Below are positions 16,662-26,299 of a stretch of 64,000 nucleotides of DNA, piece by piece. Below the pieces are notes generated by a model. It searched no databases and was not told the origin of the DNA. It saw nothing but the letters and a program-made list of their open reading frames with translations. The stretch lies in the NCBI GenBank assembly GCA_029906195.1, contig JARWSJ010000001.1, positions 1,798,001 through 1,862,000 on the forward strand. The letters run 5' to 3'. Both the position numbers and the translations under genes were made by a program. The DNA is from Chitinophagaceae bacterium 26-R-25 (GTDB lineage: Bacteria; Bacteroidota; Bacteroidia; Chitinophagales; Chitinophagaceae). Position 1 is the first letter of the stretch; every line of letters begins with the position of its first letter.

Positions 16662-18587
16662 TTACCAATAAGGCGTTTGTACCAGGTTCGTGTTTTTAAT
16701 CAGGTTATCATCCTGGATCGGCCACAGGTAATCTTTCAATCTGAAATCAGGGATCAAGACTGTGCGTGGACGATAGTAGTTCACCGCCTGGTTTTCATCA
16801 ATGCTCCATCCCTGCATTGGTTTGCCCAGCACCTCCTGCATCTCTTTCCATCTACGAAGATCCCAGCCGCATTGTGCCTCAAAACACAATTCAATTCTTC
16901 TTTCCTGGTGAATGATCTTTCTCAAGCCATCCTGTGTTGCAAATTTCGTTGGGTTGTTAGAGTAGCTTGTCCATGAGGCTTTCACTCCCTGCAAACCGGC
17001 ACGCTCTCTTACCTTGTCGAGATAGTTAATGGCCATGTCACGTGCACCCTGGTCATTGCTTGCTTCGTTCAAAGCTTCAGCATACCATAAATACAAACCA
17101 GCCATCCTGATGCGCGCGATGCGAAACGCAACATCTTTACGACCCTGGTCGTCGTGCGTTGTTAAATAGTTCACCAGTTTCTTCGGCCAGTAACCGGTGA
17201 TGTTTCCGCACACATCATTTTTCATTCCACCCGAAAAAGAACCAACACCCCTCGCCTGCACGTACAATGCTTTGTCAAGATCAAGCTGTGCATTGCCGAG
17301 CCAGATGCCGCCATCAAAGGCGATGTCTGCATAAAATCTTGGCTCACGGTCAAAGTGCGCTTTGATGGTAGTATATGCTTCTTTAATATACGCTCTGTTA
17401 GTTGCATCGCCATCCTGTAAAGAGTAGCGATTGTTGTAGTCCCATGTTTTGTCTTCATTGATCGGTACACCATTCTTTGTGTAGAACAACTCCGTTTCAG
17501 AAATAGGAACCGCAAATGTGCTTGGTATGGACCACAGGTGCAGCAAGGATTTCGCTGTCATTATCGGCATGCTTTCTCCCTGAAATCCGTATGTGGGGTT
17601 GGAACACCAGATCAATTCCGGATTTTTATCCCACTGCTCTGTTACCACATTTTGCAGCATGAGTACTTCTTTTGATTCTTCAGTGAGTGTTAACGTAGGT
17701 GCAGAAAAATCTTTGTACAATCTAACGCCTACGCTTTCTGCAGCATCAATAGCTTCTTTGCACGCATCCGCCGCTCTCTTCCATTTTGCTGCGTCATAGT
17801 TTTCCGGAAACAGGTTTATACCGTCTTTGCCTTTGTCTTTGAACCCTGCGTAATCCGGATTGCCGTTGAACAAAGGACTGGCAGCAAGCATCAGCACTTC
17901 AGCTTTTAATGAAAGCGCAGTAGGCTTTGTTACTCTTCCCAGCTCTTTCACCTGGTTCTCAATCATTGGTGGCAAGTCAGGAGCAGCCTGATCAAGCAAC
18001 CTTACGATGTAGTTGACTACAGAATCAACCGGCAGTCTTTTTACCATCACAGCTTCTGGGGAAGCGTTGATATCAAAGTTCTTATCGATTATCGGAATTG
18101 GACCGTATAAGCGAAGCAGGTAATAATGATAATATGCTTTTAAGAATTTTGTCTCTGCGATCCATCTCGTTTTTTCTACCTGTGTAAGGTCTATTGGCTT
18201 GTCTATATTGTCCAGCATGGTGTTGCACATGCGGATCGGGACAAACATATTGTCTCCATTGTTACCACCATCCCAGTAGTTGAAAATAGGACTGGCAGAG
18301 GTTTGTCCGCCTCTTATAAGATTGAATCCAACCTTATTGAAATACTCCGATTTCAGATTCATCGGGTAAACAATTTCTGAGGAACTTACGAATGCCGCAT
18401 CGTGTGTAACATCACCTCTTTGTGTATAGGAATAACAGGTGAAGAGATAGTTCTCTGCTTCGTTCCTGTTGTGAAATGCATAGTCAAGCGTGCCTACGTT
18501 GTCCGGTACAACGTCCAGGTATTTTTTGCATGAAACACCTGAAACGATCAGCAATGCAGGCAGTATGTATTTATAAATAGATCTCAT
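16662..18587 (-). CDS. RagB/SusD family nutrient uptake lipoprotein
   Basis: The 641-residue lipoprotein (lipobox VSGVSC, Cys20) has the SusD start KKYLDVVPDN, the TPR-rich core (KTRWIAETKFLKAYYHYYLL near residue 145) and the RagB/SusD C-terminus (HQERRIELCFEAQCGWDLRR, ending LWPIQDDNLIKNTNLVQTPYW in part). SusD proteins form the glycan-binding lid over the SusC barrel. The gene starts 11 bp after susC, so the two are cotranscribed. At over 600 residues it is on the long side for the family. The glycan is inferred from the neighbouring GH92 and GH95 enzymes. Confidence 0.96.
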   Translation of the reverse strand: MRSIYKYILPALLIVSGVSCKKYLDVVPDNVGTLDYAFHNRNEAENYLFTCYSYTQRGDVTHDAAFVSSSEIVYPMNLKSEYFNKVGFNLIRGGQTSASPIFNYWDGGNNGDNMFVPIRMCNTMLDNIDKPIDLTQVEKTRWIAETKFLKAYYHYYLLRLYGPIPIIDKNFDINASPEAVMVKRLPVDSVVNYIVRLLDQAAPDLPPMIENQVKELGRVTKPTALSLKAEVLMLAASPLFNGNPDYAGFKDKGKDGINLFPENYDAAKWKRAADACKEAIDAAESVGVRLYKDFSAPTLTLTEESKEVLMLQNVVTEQWDKNPELIWCSNPTYGFQGESMPIMTAKSLLHLWSIPSTFAVPISETELFYTKNGVPINEDKTWDYNNRYSLQDGDATNRAYIKEAYTTIKAHFDREPRFYADIAFDGGIWLGNAQLDLDKALYVQARGVGSFSGGMKNDVCGNITGYWPKKLVNYLTTHDDQGRKDVAFRIARIRMAGLYLWYAEALNEASNDQGARDMAINYLDKVRERAGLQGVKASWTSYSNNPTKFATQDGLRKIIHQERRIELCFEAQCGWDLRRWKEMQEVLGKPMQGWSIDENQAVNYYRPRTVLIPDFRLKDYLWPIQDDNLIKNTNLVQTPYW

Positions 18588-18598
18588 GATAATAGTTT

Positions 18599-21500
18599 TT
18601 ACAGATTAACATTCAGGCCAATGTTCATCACTCTTTGAATTGGGTAAGCGAAACCATTTCCCTGCACTTCAGGGTCCCATATTTTGAAAGGACTCCATGT
18701 AAAGAGGTTCATGCCGTTGAAATAAATTCTGCAATTGGCAAGACGCATTCTTTTTGCGATACTCCTTGGCACTGTGTAGCCAACTTCGAGAGACTTCAAT
18801 CTCAGGAAACGTCCGTCACGCATCCACCATGTGCTTCCCTGTTCATTGTTTGTGTTATCAGAAGCGGTTGTATGAAATCTTGGGAACATAGCATATTGGT
18901 TTTGGTTGCTCTCTGACCAATGGTTGTCTGCAAATTGTTGCAGCAGTTGTGTTGGACCTGCAATGTTGTATTCTCTGCTTGGAATGAATGGGCTCACTTT
19001 TACAGGATCAATGAAAAATGAATTGTGTGATTGTCCCTGGAAGAATGCCGAGAAATCAAAGCCTTTGTAACCAGTGGAGAAACCAAAGCCATAAACGATT
19101 TCAGGCACATAAGGATAACCGGCAAAAACCATGTCTTTGTAATCAATAACACCATCCCCGTTCATATCGCGGTATTTGATGTCTCCACCTTTTGGCATCA
19201 CGCGACCATCGCCGAAAGATTGTTTGGGCGAGTTCCTTGCCTCAGCATCATCTACAAAAAGTCTCTCTGCCAGATATACTCTCGCTTTACCCGATGGCTG
19301 GTTACCGGAAATCACTCTCCATGGTTCTTCCCACTGCGGATCTTCATAGTGTTCATACAAGTTGGTTGAGTAAGTGAAATTCCCTCTCACAGAAGCCCAC
19401 AGGTCTTTGTTGAAATTCTTTTTGTAGTCAAGGGAAAGATCAATGCCTTTGCTGTTAAGTGAACCAACGTTTGAACTCATCGCTGCTTCCAATCCCATAG
19501 TAGATTGAGTAATGCGTTGCTGCAAAATGTTGTAGGTGTGTTTCTTGAAAACTTCGGCAACGATGTTGATGTTTTTGAAAAGTGTCATCTCCACACCAAG
19601 GTTTAGCATTTGTGATGTTTCCCATGTAATAGCCGGGTTTGGATAAGCTTTTACACTTACACCATTTTTCGACTCCACACTATTTGTTCCGAATGAAGCA
19701 CCGTTGCCACCGTTCAGGTTAACATCAGATTTATAGAAGAAGCGTCTTGGGCTGATCGCATCGTTACCTGCATAACCATAGCTTGCTCTCACTTTGAAAC
19801 GGTCAACTACATCCACCAACGGTTCCCAGAACTTTTCTTTTGACACGATCCAGCTTGCACCAATTGTTGGGAAGAAGCCGAAGCGGTGATTCTCATCAAA
19901 ACGTTCGGAACCGTTATATCCAAAGTTGAATTCTGCGAAGTATTTGTTTTTGTAGGAGTATGTTGCACGACCCGCCAACCCTAAATTGCGGAAAGGCAAG
20001 GCTTCTTCCAGCGCCCTTCCCGGGTTTGCTGAAGGATCGATATAATTTCCATACTCATCTTTCTTGTTATAATAAAGTGTTTGTTGTGCCGTGCCTACCA
20101 ACGATCCGCTCACGTTGTGATCGCCCATTCTTTTATTATAATCAAGTGTTCCCTGGAAATAGTAAAAAGCGTTGATGTCCGTCAGTTCCTGTTTCGGATA
20201 GTAGACCAAATACTCTCGTGCGTCTCCCGGTGTGTGATTGATCCAGTACAAAGTATATTCATTGGTCACTTTATCGTACGTTTTCCACTGGTAGTAGTAT
20301 GGCGAGTAAGCCATTGCACTCTGGAAGTATGAATACCTGTTTGTGTTAAACAAAGCCCTGAATGTTAGTCCGTCTGTAATGAATTTCAAATTCTGATTCA
20401 ATTCAAGCTGGGCAGACATTCTGGACTCAGAAAAATTCTTGTGCCCTCTCAGCAGCGATGCGTAAGGGTTTGTGTAAACTGCTGCATTGCCATTTGTATT
20501 TGATACGTTGCCAAACAAAATATGCTGCGCATTCATGTTTGCGGAATCTGGTTCAAAGTATGCGGGAAAATCTACCGCACTTGAGTGCAACGCTTCGCTG
20601 TAAAGGCTTGTAGAGAAATTGTTATCGGCACTTAGTGGGCCATTGTATTCGTTAAAATTGCCTGACATACGAACGATCATTTCTGTAGTCTTGGACAGAT
20701 TTATATTTACGTTTGCGCGTAACTGATAGTTTTTGAAATTGACATTGTTGTTGTTATTGTTTCTAATGTCTTGTTTCAAAATACCATGATCTACGTTGTA
20801 GGAACCGGCAATATAATATTTTGCCACGCCGCCACCACCGCTTACACTCATGTTGGCTCTTTGATTAGAAGTTGTTTTCTTAAACAACATATCCATCCAG
20901 TTAACCGCAGGGTAAACAAACTCATTGCTGCCCGGCGCTTTGTCCATCGTAGCTTTGGTGTTGGCTATTTTGTTTGGATCATACACTGTGTAACCTGCGG
21001 CTTCATTGAACATGTTCATGTAAGTAACAGGATCGGAAATCTGCAGATTCTTTGCGGATTGTGAAAAGGAATTTTCGAAACGGAAATTGATCTTTGATCT
21101 CCCTTCTTTACCTTCTTTGGTGGAAACAAGAATTACTCCGTTTGCACCTCTTGCACCGTACAGGGCCGTCGCACTCGCATCTTTCAAAATAGAAAAGCTG
21201 GCGATGTCATCTACCTGCAGGCGCGCAAGATCAGAAGCAGTAAGCTCAACGTTGTCGATAAGGATCAACGGATCTTGTTTGTAACCAAATGTGGTAACAC
21301 CTCTTACAAAGAATGAAGCGTTATCCATGCCTGGTTGCCCTGTTTTTGAATAGGAAATAACACCGGCAACCTGTCCCGCAAGTGCTGTGGTAAGATTGCT
21401 CGCGGGAATTTTAAGATCGCCCGGAGCCACAGCCGTCACGGAACCTACGACGGCTTCCTTTCTTTGCTTGCGGCCATATGCAGTAATGATCACCTCATCT

Positions 21501-21883
21501 TCTGCTTTGCTAATGGCATGAGCCAGCACGACGTTGAATGATTTTGAAGCGGCCGTTGCGGTAACCGTTTTTGTTTGATACCCTATAAAAGAGATAGAGA
21601 TTTGTGTACCCGGATCTACGTCCAGTACAAATCTTCCATTGACATCGGTGGTGGTGCCGACGCCCTTTTTCCCAACTGCCACAATATTCGCTCTTTCGAT
21701 CAACGTGCCTGTTGAGTCTGTCACTCTACCGGTAACGGTGATCTTATTGTTGTCCTGGGAAAAAGCAATACTGGCGATGACGCTAAAGAGAAAGACTAAA
21801 AGCAGTCTGCTTAGTGCAAACAAATTATGCTTTCGTGCAGATAGCGAAACGCTATCGCTGTTTGAAAACAATCTCATAAACAA
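18599..21883 (-). CDS. SusC/RagA family TonB-linked outer membrane transporter
   Basis: The 1094-residue protein has a signal peptide after a basic N-terminus, a carboxypeptidase-regulatory-like domain (ITVTGRVTDSTGTLIERA, about 48-130), a TonB-box/plug region (DEVIITAYGRKQRKEAVVGS) and the SusC signature DIASFSILKDASATALYGAR. A 22-strand-type barrel ends in MNIGLNVNL. No STN secretin domain is seen, and no FecR/ECF or hybrid two-component regulator gene lies in the window, so regulation is not explained here. ATG 21883 and the ATG two codons later both fit. It is the first gene of the locus, behind a promoter about 320 bp upstream. Confidence 0.97.
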   Translation of the reverse strand: MFMRLFSNSDSVSLSARKHNLFALSRLLLVFLFSVIASIAFSQDNNKITVTGRVTDSTGTLIERANIVAVGKKGVGTTTDVNGRFVLDVDPGTQISISFIGYQTKTVTATAASKSFNVVLAHAISKAEDEVIITAYGRKQRKEAVVGSVTAVAPGDLKIPASNLTTALAGQVAGVISYSKTGQPGMDNASFFVRGVTTFGYKQDPLILIDNVELTASDLARLQVDDIASFSILKDASATALYGARGANGVILVSTKEGKEGRSKINFRFENSFSQSAKNLQISDPVTYMNMFNEAAGYTVYDPNKIANTKATMDKAPGSNEFVYPAVNWMDMLFKKTTSNQRANMSVSGGGGVAKYYIAGSYNVDHGILKQDIRNNNNNNVNFKNYQLRANVNINLSKTTEMIVRMSGNFNEYNGPLSADNNFSTSLYSEALHSSAVDFPAYFEPDSANMNAQHILFGNVSNTNGNAAVYTNPYASLLRGHKNFSESRMSAQLELNQNLKFITDGLTFRALFNTNRYSYFQSAMAYSPYYYQWKTYDKVTNEYTLYWINHTPGDAREYLVYYPKQELTDINAFYYFQGTLDYNKRMGDHNVSGSLVGTAQQTLYYNKKDEYGNYIDPSANPGRALEEALPFRNLGLAGRATYSYKNKYFAEFNFGYNGSERFDENHRFGFFPTIGASWIVSKEKFWEPLVDVVDRFKVRASYGYAGNDAISPRRFFYKSDVNLNGGNGASFGTNSVESKNGVSVKAYPNPAITWETSQMLNLGVEMTLFKNINIVAEVFKKHTYNILQQRITQSTMGLEAAMSSNVGSLNSKGIDLSLDYKKNFNKDLWASVRGNFTYSTNLYEHYEDPQWEEPWRVISGNQPSGKARVYLAERLFVDDAEARNSPKQSFGDGRVMPKGGDIKYRDMNGDGVIDYKDMVFAGYPYVPEIVYGFGFSTGYKGFDFSAFFQGQSHNSFFIDPVKVSPFIPSREYNIAGPTQLLQQFADNHWSESNQNQYAMFPRFHTTASDNTNNEQGSTWWMRDGRFLRLKSLEVGYTVPRSIAKRMRLANCRIYFNGMNLFTWSPFKIWDPEVQGNGFAYPIQRVMNIGLNVNL

Positions 21884-22204
21884 GCATTTTAGAGTTGTAA
21901 GTTGTAAGTAATATTCATGACGTTGCCGGAAGGATGCATGCGCAACCTCCTGAACAAAGGGTTCATTCTTTGTTAGTGAAAATGCCGAAATCGCTTTACT
22001 CAGCTATTTCTTTGTGTATACTTCGTTCTGTGTAATGGGAAAATGGCGGAGAGAAAGACTCCTTTTTAGAAGGCGCATAAAGCGTCCCAAAGCAAGTTGG
22101 TTTGTTATTCATTTTATGGCAATTGTTAGTTTGAGTGGTCATTACTTCTGGCTCGGAAGTATTTTGGATAAAGCTCGGTTTCTATACTATTCTATACTAT
22201 ACCA
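21884..22204 (-). other. Long 5' leader of the SusC operon
   Basis: Given the promoter at 22205-22234, the susC transcript would carry about 315 untranslated nt. No stem-loop large enough to call a riboswitch was recognised by eye, but the length allows post-transcriptional control. 22235-22455 shows no feature. Confidence 0.45.
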
Positions 22205-22234
22205 CAAATATATATTTAATTTTATTTAAACAAA
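22205..22234 (-). promoter_or_regulatory. Promoter of the SusC-led locus
   Basis: On the minus strand, TTTG (22231-22234), an 18-bp spacer and TATATTTG (22205-22212) match the Bacteroidota -33/-7 consensus fully. It is in an AT-rich stretch with the repeated CTATACTAT just downstream. Confidence 0.65.
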
Positions 22235-22455
22235 ATATAAGCGTGGGTAATTAAAATATTTTTTTGAAGTAGAAATCATCGCTTTCGATGAACAGAAGAG
22301 AAGGTTAGAAATGAGTGCAAAGCGCTGGAATATCCTGTAAATTAAGGTATTTCAGGAAAACGAAATGTGGAAAAAATGAAGGTCCTGCTTATTTTCTTAA
22401 AAAAGACTCGAGGTAAGATAATGCAACCATAGGATAACATACTGCAGTGAGAGAG

Positions 22456-22553
22456 CAATAACTGAATAACTGATTAACTGAATAACTGAGTGATTGAACG
22501 TCAAAAAGACTTCTCGATTGTAAACATTCAGTTATTCAGTTATTCAGTCATTT
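22456..22553. repeat. Family D cassette (ATAACTGA units)
   Basis: The left arm 22456-22498 repeats ATAACTGA; the right arm 22524-22553 repeats TTATTCAG. The right arm overlaps the stop of the esterase gene (22548). Confidence 0.85.
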
Positions 22554-23330
22554 CTTTTGCGCAAACAACCAAGACAGCAAGTCCGGTTCGGCAAAAGCAT
22601 TTTTCCAGCTATTGTGCCCTACGCCCGGGTATTCTGTGTATTGCACGTTGGCTCCGGCTTTTTCCAGTGCTGCTACCATTGAGCGGGAATAATTTACGCC
22701 AACAACAGGATCGATCCTGCCATGGAAAACGTGAATGGGAAATTTCTTCGCATATGCATCGACCCTGTTAGTGTCGCCACCACCGCAAATGGGAAATGCT
22801 GCGGCAAATAATTTTGGTTTTCGCCAAAGTGCTTCAAATGTGCCAAAGCCTCCCATGGACAAGCCGCCAATATAGATACGCTTTTTGTCCACTTTTCCGG
22901 ACTTTACCATGGTTTCTATTAATTCCAGCACCAGTTCAAGCGATTTGCCGGTCGGTTCGTTTGACAAAAAGGTAAAGCGTTGTGAAGAATCAGCGTCACG
23001 ACTGCCGCCTACACGCCCCCAGGAATCGTTTGACGGGCATTGCGGAAATACTACAATGGCAGGAAATTTTTCCCTGTTGGCCGGGTTGGCAAACAGATCG
23101 CCGCCCCATTTTAGCTGCGCTTCGTTATCATTTCCCCTTTCTCCCGATCCATGCAACACTATCACCAGCGGGTACTTTTTGGACGGCTCATTATTCAGCG
23201 GGTATTGAACCCTGTACAGCAGTGTATCGCCGCCGTGGGTAAATTTCTGTTTTTGGAAGTCGTCCAATGATTGTCCCTGCACCGTGATCGATAATATGGG
23301 CAACAGTATGGTGGAGAGTAGTTTACGCAT
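22548..23330 (-). CDS. Secreted alpha/beta-hydrolase (esterase / prolyl-oligopeptidase-like)
   Basis: The 260-residue protein has a signal peptide ending near TVQGQ. Alpha/beta-hydrolase motifs: oxyanion region VIVLHGSGERGND near residue 60, nucleophile elbow GLSMGG (Ser in IYIGGLSMGGFG near residue 158), acid in HGRIDPVVG and catalytic His in GVGHNSW. The size and motif set fit the secreted dienelactone hydrolase/LpqC-like esterases often found beside glycan-degrading loci, where they remove acyl groups. It lies upstream of susC on the same strand but behind its own gap and cassette, so co-regulation is uncertain. The substrate is unknown. Confidence 0.85.
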   Translation of the reverse strand: MRKLLSTILLPILSITVQGQSLDDFQKQKFTHGGDTLLYRVQYPLNNEPSKKYPLVIVLHGSGERGNDNEAQLKWGGDLFANPANREKFPAIVVFPQCPSNDSWGRVGGSRDADSSQRFTFLSNEPTGKSLELVLELIETMVKSGKVDKKRIYIGGLSMGGFGTFEALWRKPKLFAAAFPICGGGDTNRVDAYAKKFPIHVFHGRIDPVVGVNYSRSMVAALEKAGANVQYTEYPGVGHNSWKNAFAEPDLLSWLFAQKK

Positions 23331-23380
23331 AAAGTGAATTTAGGGCATTTGGGGTAGCTGTGCAAGCAAACAGCCGCATT

Positions 23381-23504
23381 CACCACTAAGACACTAAGGA
23401 CACTAAGCTTCACTAAGAGGATTTGTAAGAGACGCAAAGGTTCCCGCAAAGAATATCGCTTGTATTCCTTAGTGAACCTTAGTGATTCTCAGTGCCTTAG
23501 TGGT
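23381..23504. repeat. Family C cassette
   Basis: CACCACTAAGACACTAAGG... (23381-23420) faces CCTTAGTG...GCCTTAGTGGT (23467-23504). It sits between the divergently transcribed esterase and TonB receptor genes. Confidence 0.85.
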
Positions 23505-23578
23505 AAACCGGGGATGCGCAACATCTTACTTTTTCCGCATACCGTAAACCGTTTTTCCCGATCCGGCACTGTTTAAAG

Positions 23579-23609
23579 TTTGCTTCGTGTTTTTTTTGCA
23601 TAAAATTTG
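23579..23609 (+). promoter_or_regulatory. Possible promoter overlapping the receptor start
   Basis: TTTG (23579-23582), 18 bp, then TAAAATTTG (23601-23609), one base longer than the TAnnTTTG consensus. The expected transcription start, about 23615-23616, coincides with an in-frame GTG, which would make the mRNA leaderless. Tentative. Confidence 0.4.
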
Positions 23610-26075
23610 ACCAAAGTGAAACAGCTCTATTTACTACTGCTATCAGTTTTATTCAGCACAATCAATGTAATCGCACAGACAGGCAATATCGAGGTAATCG
23701 CTCAGGCAGACACAATGAATGTAATTGTTCAGACTGGGGTTATCACTGGAAAAATCACTACTACAGACGGGAAGCCTGCAGCTTATGTAAATGTTGTTCT
23801 TAAGGAAACATCGAAAGGAACTATTTCAAACGAAGACGGCACTTTCTCTCTACGCAATGTAAAAATTGGCCAGTATACGCTGGTTGTTTCCTACACAGGC
23901 CTGCAAACACAATCCAAAGAGGTTGCAGTAACAGCGGGAAACTCCACAGAAGCAAGTTTTATTTTGAAAGAAACTTCGAAAGAACTTGATGAAGTGATCG
24001 TGAACGCAAAAAGAGGCCTCAACGCAAAACCTTTAAGCATAGGCAAAGCGCCGATTGACCCTATGGACCTCCCACAGAGCATCAGCGTTATCAATAAAGA
24101 TATCATTACAGATCAGCAATCACAGCGCCTGAGTGATGTGGTGAAAAATGTAAACGGAATATATCTCGCTACTACAAGAGGTTCAACCCAAGAAGCTTTC
24201 TCCGGTCGTGGTTACAGCTTTGGTAGCAACAATATGTTTAAGAATGGGGCTCGCGTAAACTCTGGTGCAATGCCGGAAGTAAGCTCTCTTGAAAGAGTGG
24301 AAGTTCTAAAAGGAAGCCCCGCGATTTTATTCGGAAACGTTGCGCCGGGCGGTATCTTGAACATGGTGACCAAACAACCTAAGTTCCAGTACGGCGGTGA
24401 AGTATCAATGCGCGCAGGTAGTAACGCGTTGTACAAACCATCTTTTGATGTGTACGGACCTATCAGCAAAACAATCGCATTCCGCCTCAATGGTACTTAT
24501 GAAAATGCAAAAAGCTATCGTGATGTGGTAAAAAGCGAACGCTATTATGTTAACCCTTCTCTTTTGTTCAAACTCGGCAAACGTACAGAGTTATTGGTTC
24601 AGGGAGATTATCTGCACCACAACTTCACTCCTGATTTTGGCATTCCTTCTGTGGCAGATTCTGCTATTTCCAAATTGCCAAGAAACAGGTTTTTAGGTAC
24701 CAATTGGCAGTATGCTAAAACAGAACAATCTTCTGCAGGTTTCACTTTGAAACATCAGTTGAACGATAACTGGACGATCACTGCAAACGGGTCTTACCAG
24801 ATGTACAAAAGAGACTACTACTCTATTGAAAGAATGCAGGCCGCTGCAAATGGCAATCTTCCTCGCCCAATCAACAGATTGTACACAAGAGAAGATTACT
24901 ATGTTGGTTCAGTTGATCTTACCGGTAAATTCAAAACAGCATCTATCGAACATACTTTGCTTGCAGGTGTAGATGCGGACAGGTTTTACACTACCAACTA
25001 TACTTACAATCTGGCTAACGTAAAAGGTGGCATTTACGATACGATCAACATTTATGATGATACAAAATACATTGCCCGCACAGATATTCCTGAAGCAACA
25101 AAATTGCGTCTTGGTCACCAGCCTGTAAATCGCTTTGGTGCGTATGTGCAGGATTTGATCAGCATTTCATCAAAACTAAAAGTATTGGTGGGCGTTCGCT
25201 GGTCGTACCAGGATTCTAAGGCTCCGGATACATTGTTGTACACAACGAATGTAAAAACAATGGGATCAGACAAAGTGGACAAAGCTTTTTCTCCAAGAGC
25301 AGGTATCGTTTACAAACCATTTGAGCACACTTCAATCTTCGCAAGCTATTCAAACAATTTTGTGGTTAACACAGGTACAGACATTAACTACAAACAGCTT
25401 GATCCTTCTATCGTAAATCAATATGAAGTAGGTGTAAAAAATGATTTCCTAAACGGTAAATTATCTGCGAACGTAACAGTTTACAGAATTGTAAATAACA
25501 ATCTTGCGCAAACCGCACCATTCCTTGCTGATGGCACTCCAAACAGCAACGCCAACATCAAAGTTTTGGCAGGCGAAACAACCAGCGATGGTGTAGAACT
25601 TGACATCACGGCACATCCTTTGAGAGGTCTTGATATCATTGCAGGTTATAGCTACAACAACATGCGGTACACTAATACGCCTGATGTAAAAGGCAACTAT
25701 GTGGAAGGACAAAGACTGGTGAACACTCCCGCAAATACTGCAAACGGTAGCGTGTTCTACAACTTTGCGTCAGATAGCAAATTGAAAGGTTTCAAACTTG
25801 GTGCAACAGTTGTTTATATCGGCGACCGCTTTGGTGGATGGAACGATACAAAAGATCCCTCTAAACCAGCGGGCACTTACACCAAATCAAGACTGATCCC
25901 AGTGAGCGGATTTACTACAGTTGATGTTTCTGCAGGTTACACTTTCAAACACATATCAGTATTGGCAAAGCTGTCCAACATTACCAATACATTCAACTAC
26001 TATGTGCATGAAAACTATAGCATCAACCCGATTCCTCCAAGACAGTTCATGGCTACAGTTGCTTACAGATTCTAA
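23607..26075 (+). CDS. TonB-dependent siderophore-type receptor
   Basis: The 822-residue outer membrane protein has a signal peptide (QLYLLLLSVLFS), a carboxypeptidase-regulatory-like domain (about 48-130, ITGKITTTDGKPAAYVNVVL), a plug with PMDLPQSISVINKDIITDQ and VLKGSPAILFGNVAPGGILN, and a siderophore-receptor barrel ending PPRQFMATVAYRF, with the terminal Phe used for barrel assembly. Such receptors import ferric siderophores via TonB. No ATG is suitably placed: the start is TTG 23607 or GTG 23616; the GTG fits a leaderless start. The N-terminus repeats short NVIAQTG/NVIVQTG segments near the cleavage site. A PepSY membrane gene follows, supporting iron uptake. Confidence 0.93.
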   Translation: MTKVKQLYLLLLSVLFSTINVIAQTGNIEVIAQADTMNVIVQTGVITGKITTTDGKPAAYVNVVLKETSKGTISNEDGTFSLRNVKIGQYTLVVSYTGLQTQSKEVAVTAGNSTEASFILKETSKELDEVIVNAKRGLNAKPLSIGKAPIDPMDLPQSISVINKDIITDQQSQRLSDVVKNVNGIYLATTRGSTQEAFSGRGYSFGSNNMFKNGARVNSGAMPEVSSLERVEVLKGSPAILFGNVAPGGILNMVTKQPKFQYGGEVSMRAGSNALYKPSFDVYGPISKTIAFRLNGTYENAKSYRDVVKSERYYVNPSLLFKLGKRTELLVQGDYLHHNFTPDFGIPSVADSAISKLPRNRFLGTNWQYAKTEQSSAGFTLKHQLNDNWTITANGSYQMYKRDYYSIERMQAAANGNLPRPINRLYTREDYYVGSVDLTGKFKTASIEHTLLAGVDADRFYTTNYTYNLANVKGGIYDTINIYDDTKYIARTDIPEATKLRLGHQPVNRFGAYVQDLISISSKLKVLVGVRWSYQDSKAPDTLLYTTNVKTMGSDKVDKAFSPRAGIVYKPFEHTSIFASYSNNFVVNTGTDINYKQLDPSIVNQYEVGVKNDFLNGKLSANVTVYRIVNNNLAQTAPFLADGTPNSNANIKVLAGETTSDGVELDITAHPLRGLDIIAGYSYNNMRYTNTPDVKGNYVEGQRLVNTPANTANGSVFYNFASDSKLKGFKLGATVVYIGDRFGGWNDTKDPSKPAGTYTKSRLIPVSGFTTVDVSAGYTFKHISVLAKLSNITNTFNYYVHENYSINPIPPRQFMATVAYRF

Positions 26076-26113
26076 TTTAATACTACTTAATACCTTAAAA
26101 GCTGCCCTTAGAA

Positions 26114-26278
26114 AATTTGAAAATTTGAAGATTTGAAAATTTGAAAATGAGGGTTCGTGCAAAACGTCACATACCAAAATAGACAACGTATTAATCTTAG
26201 ACATTAGGCCATATAAGAAACAATGGAAGGTTCAACACCTTCCATTTTCAAATTTTCAAATCTTCAAATTTTCAAATT
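26114..26278. repeat. Family E cassette with perfect 36-bp inverted arms
   Basis: 26114-26149 and 26243-26278 are exact reverse complements made of AAAATTTG units. A single variant unit (GAAGATTTG) is mirrored exactly. The 93-bp loop ends in the small hairpin GGAAGGT / ACCTTCC. Confidence 0.95.
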
Positions 26279-26299
26279 GATTTTATTTTGAACAATAGC

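Noticed and set aside
22014..22229. 71-codon plus-strand frame in the susC leader
   Set aside because: Runs through the susC promoter in the opposite direction, no homologous look, no promoter of its own.
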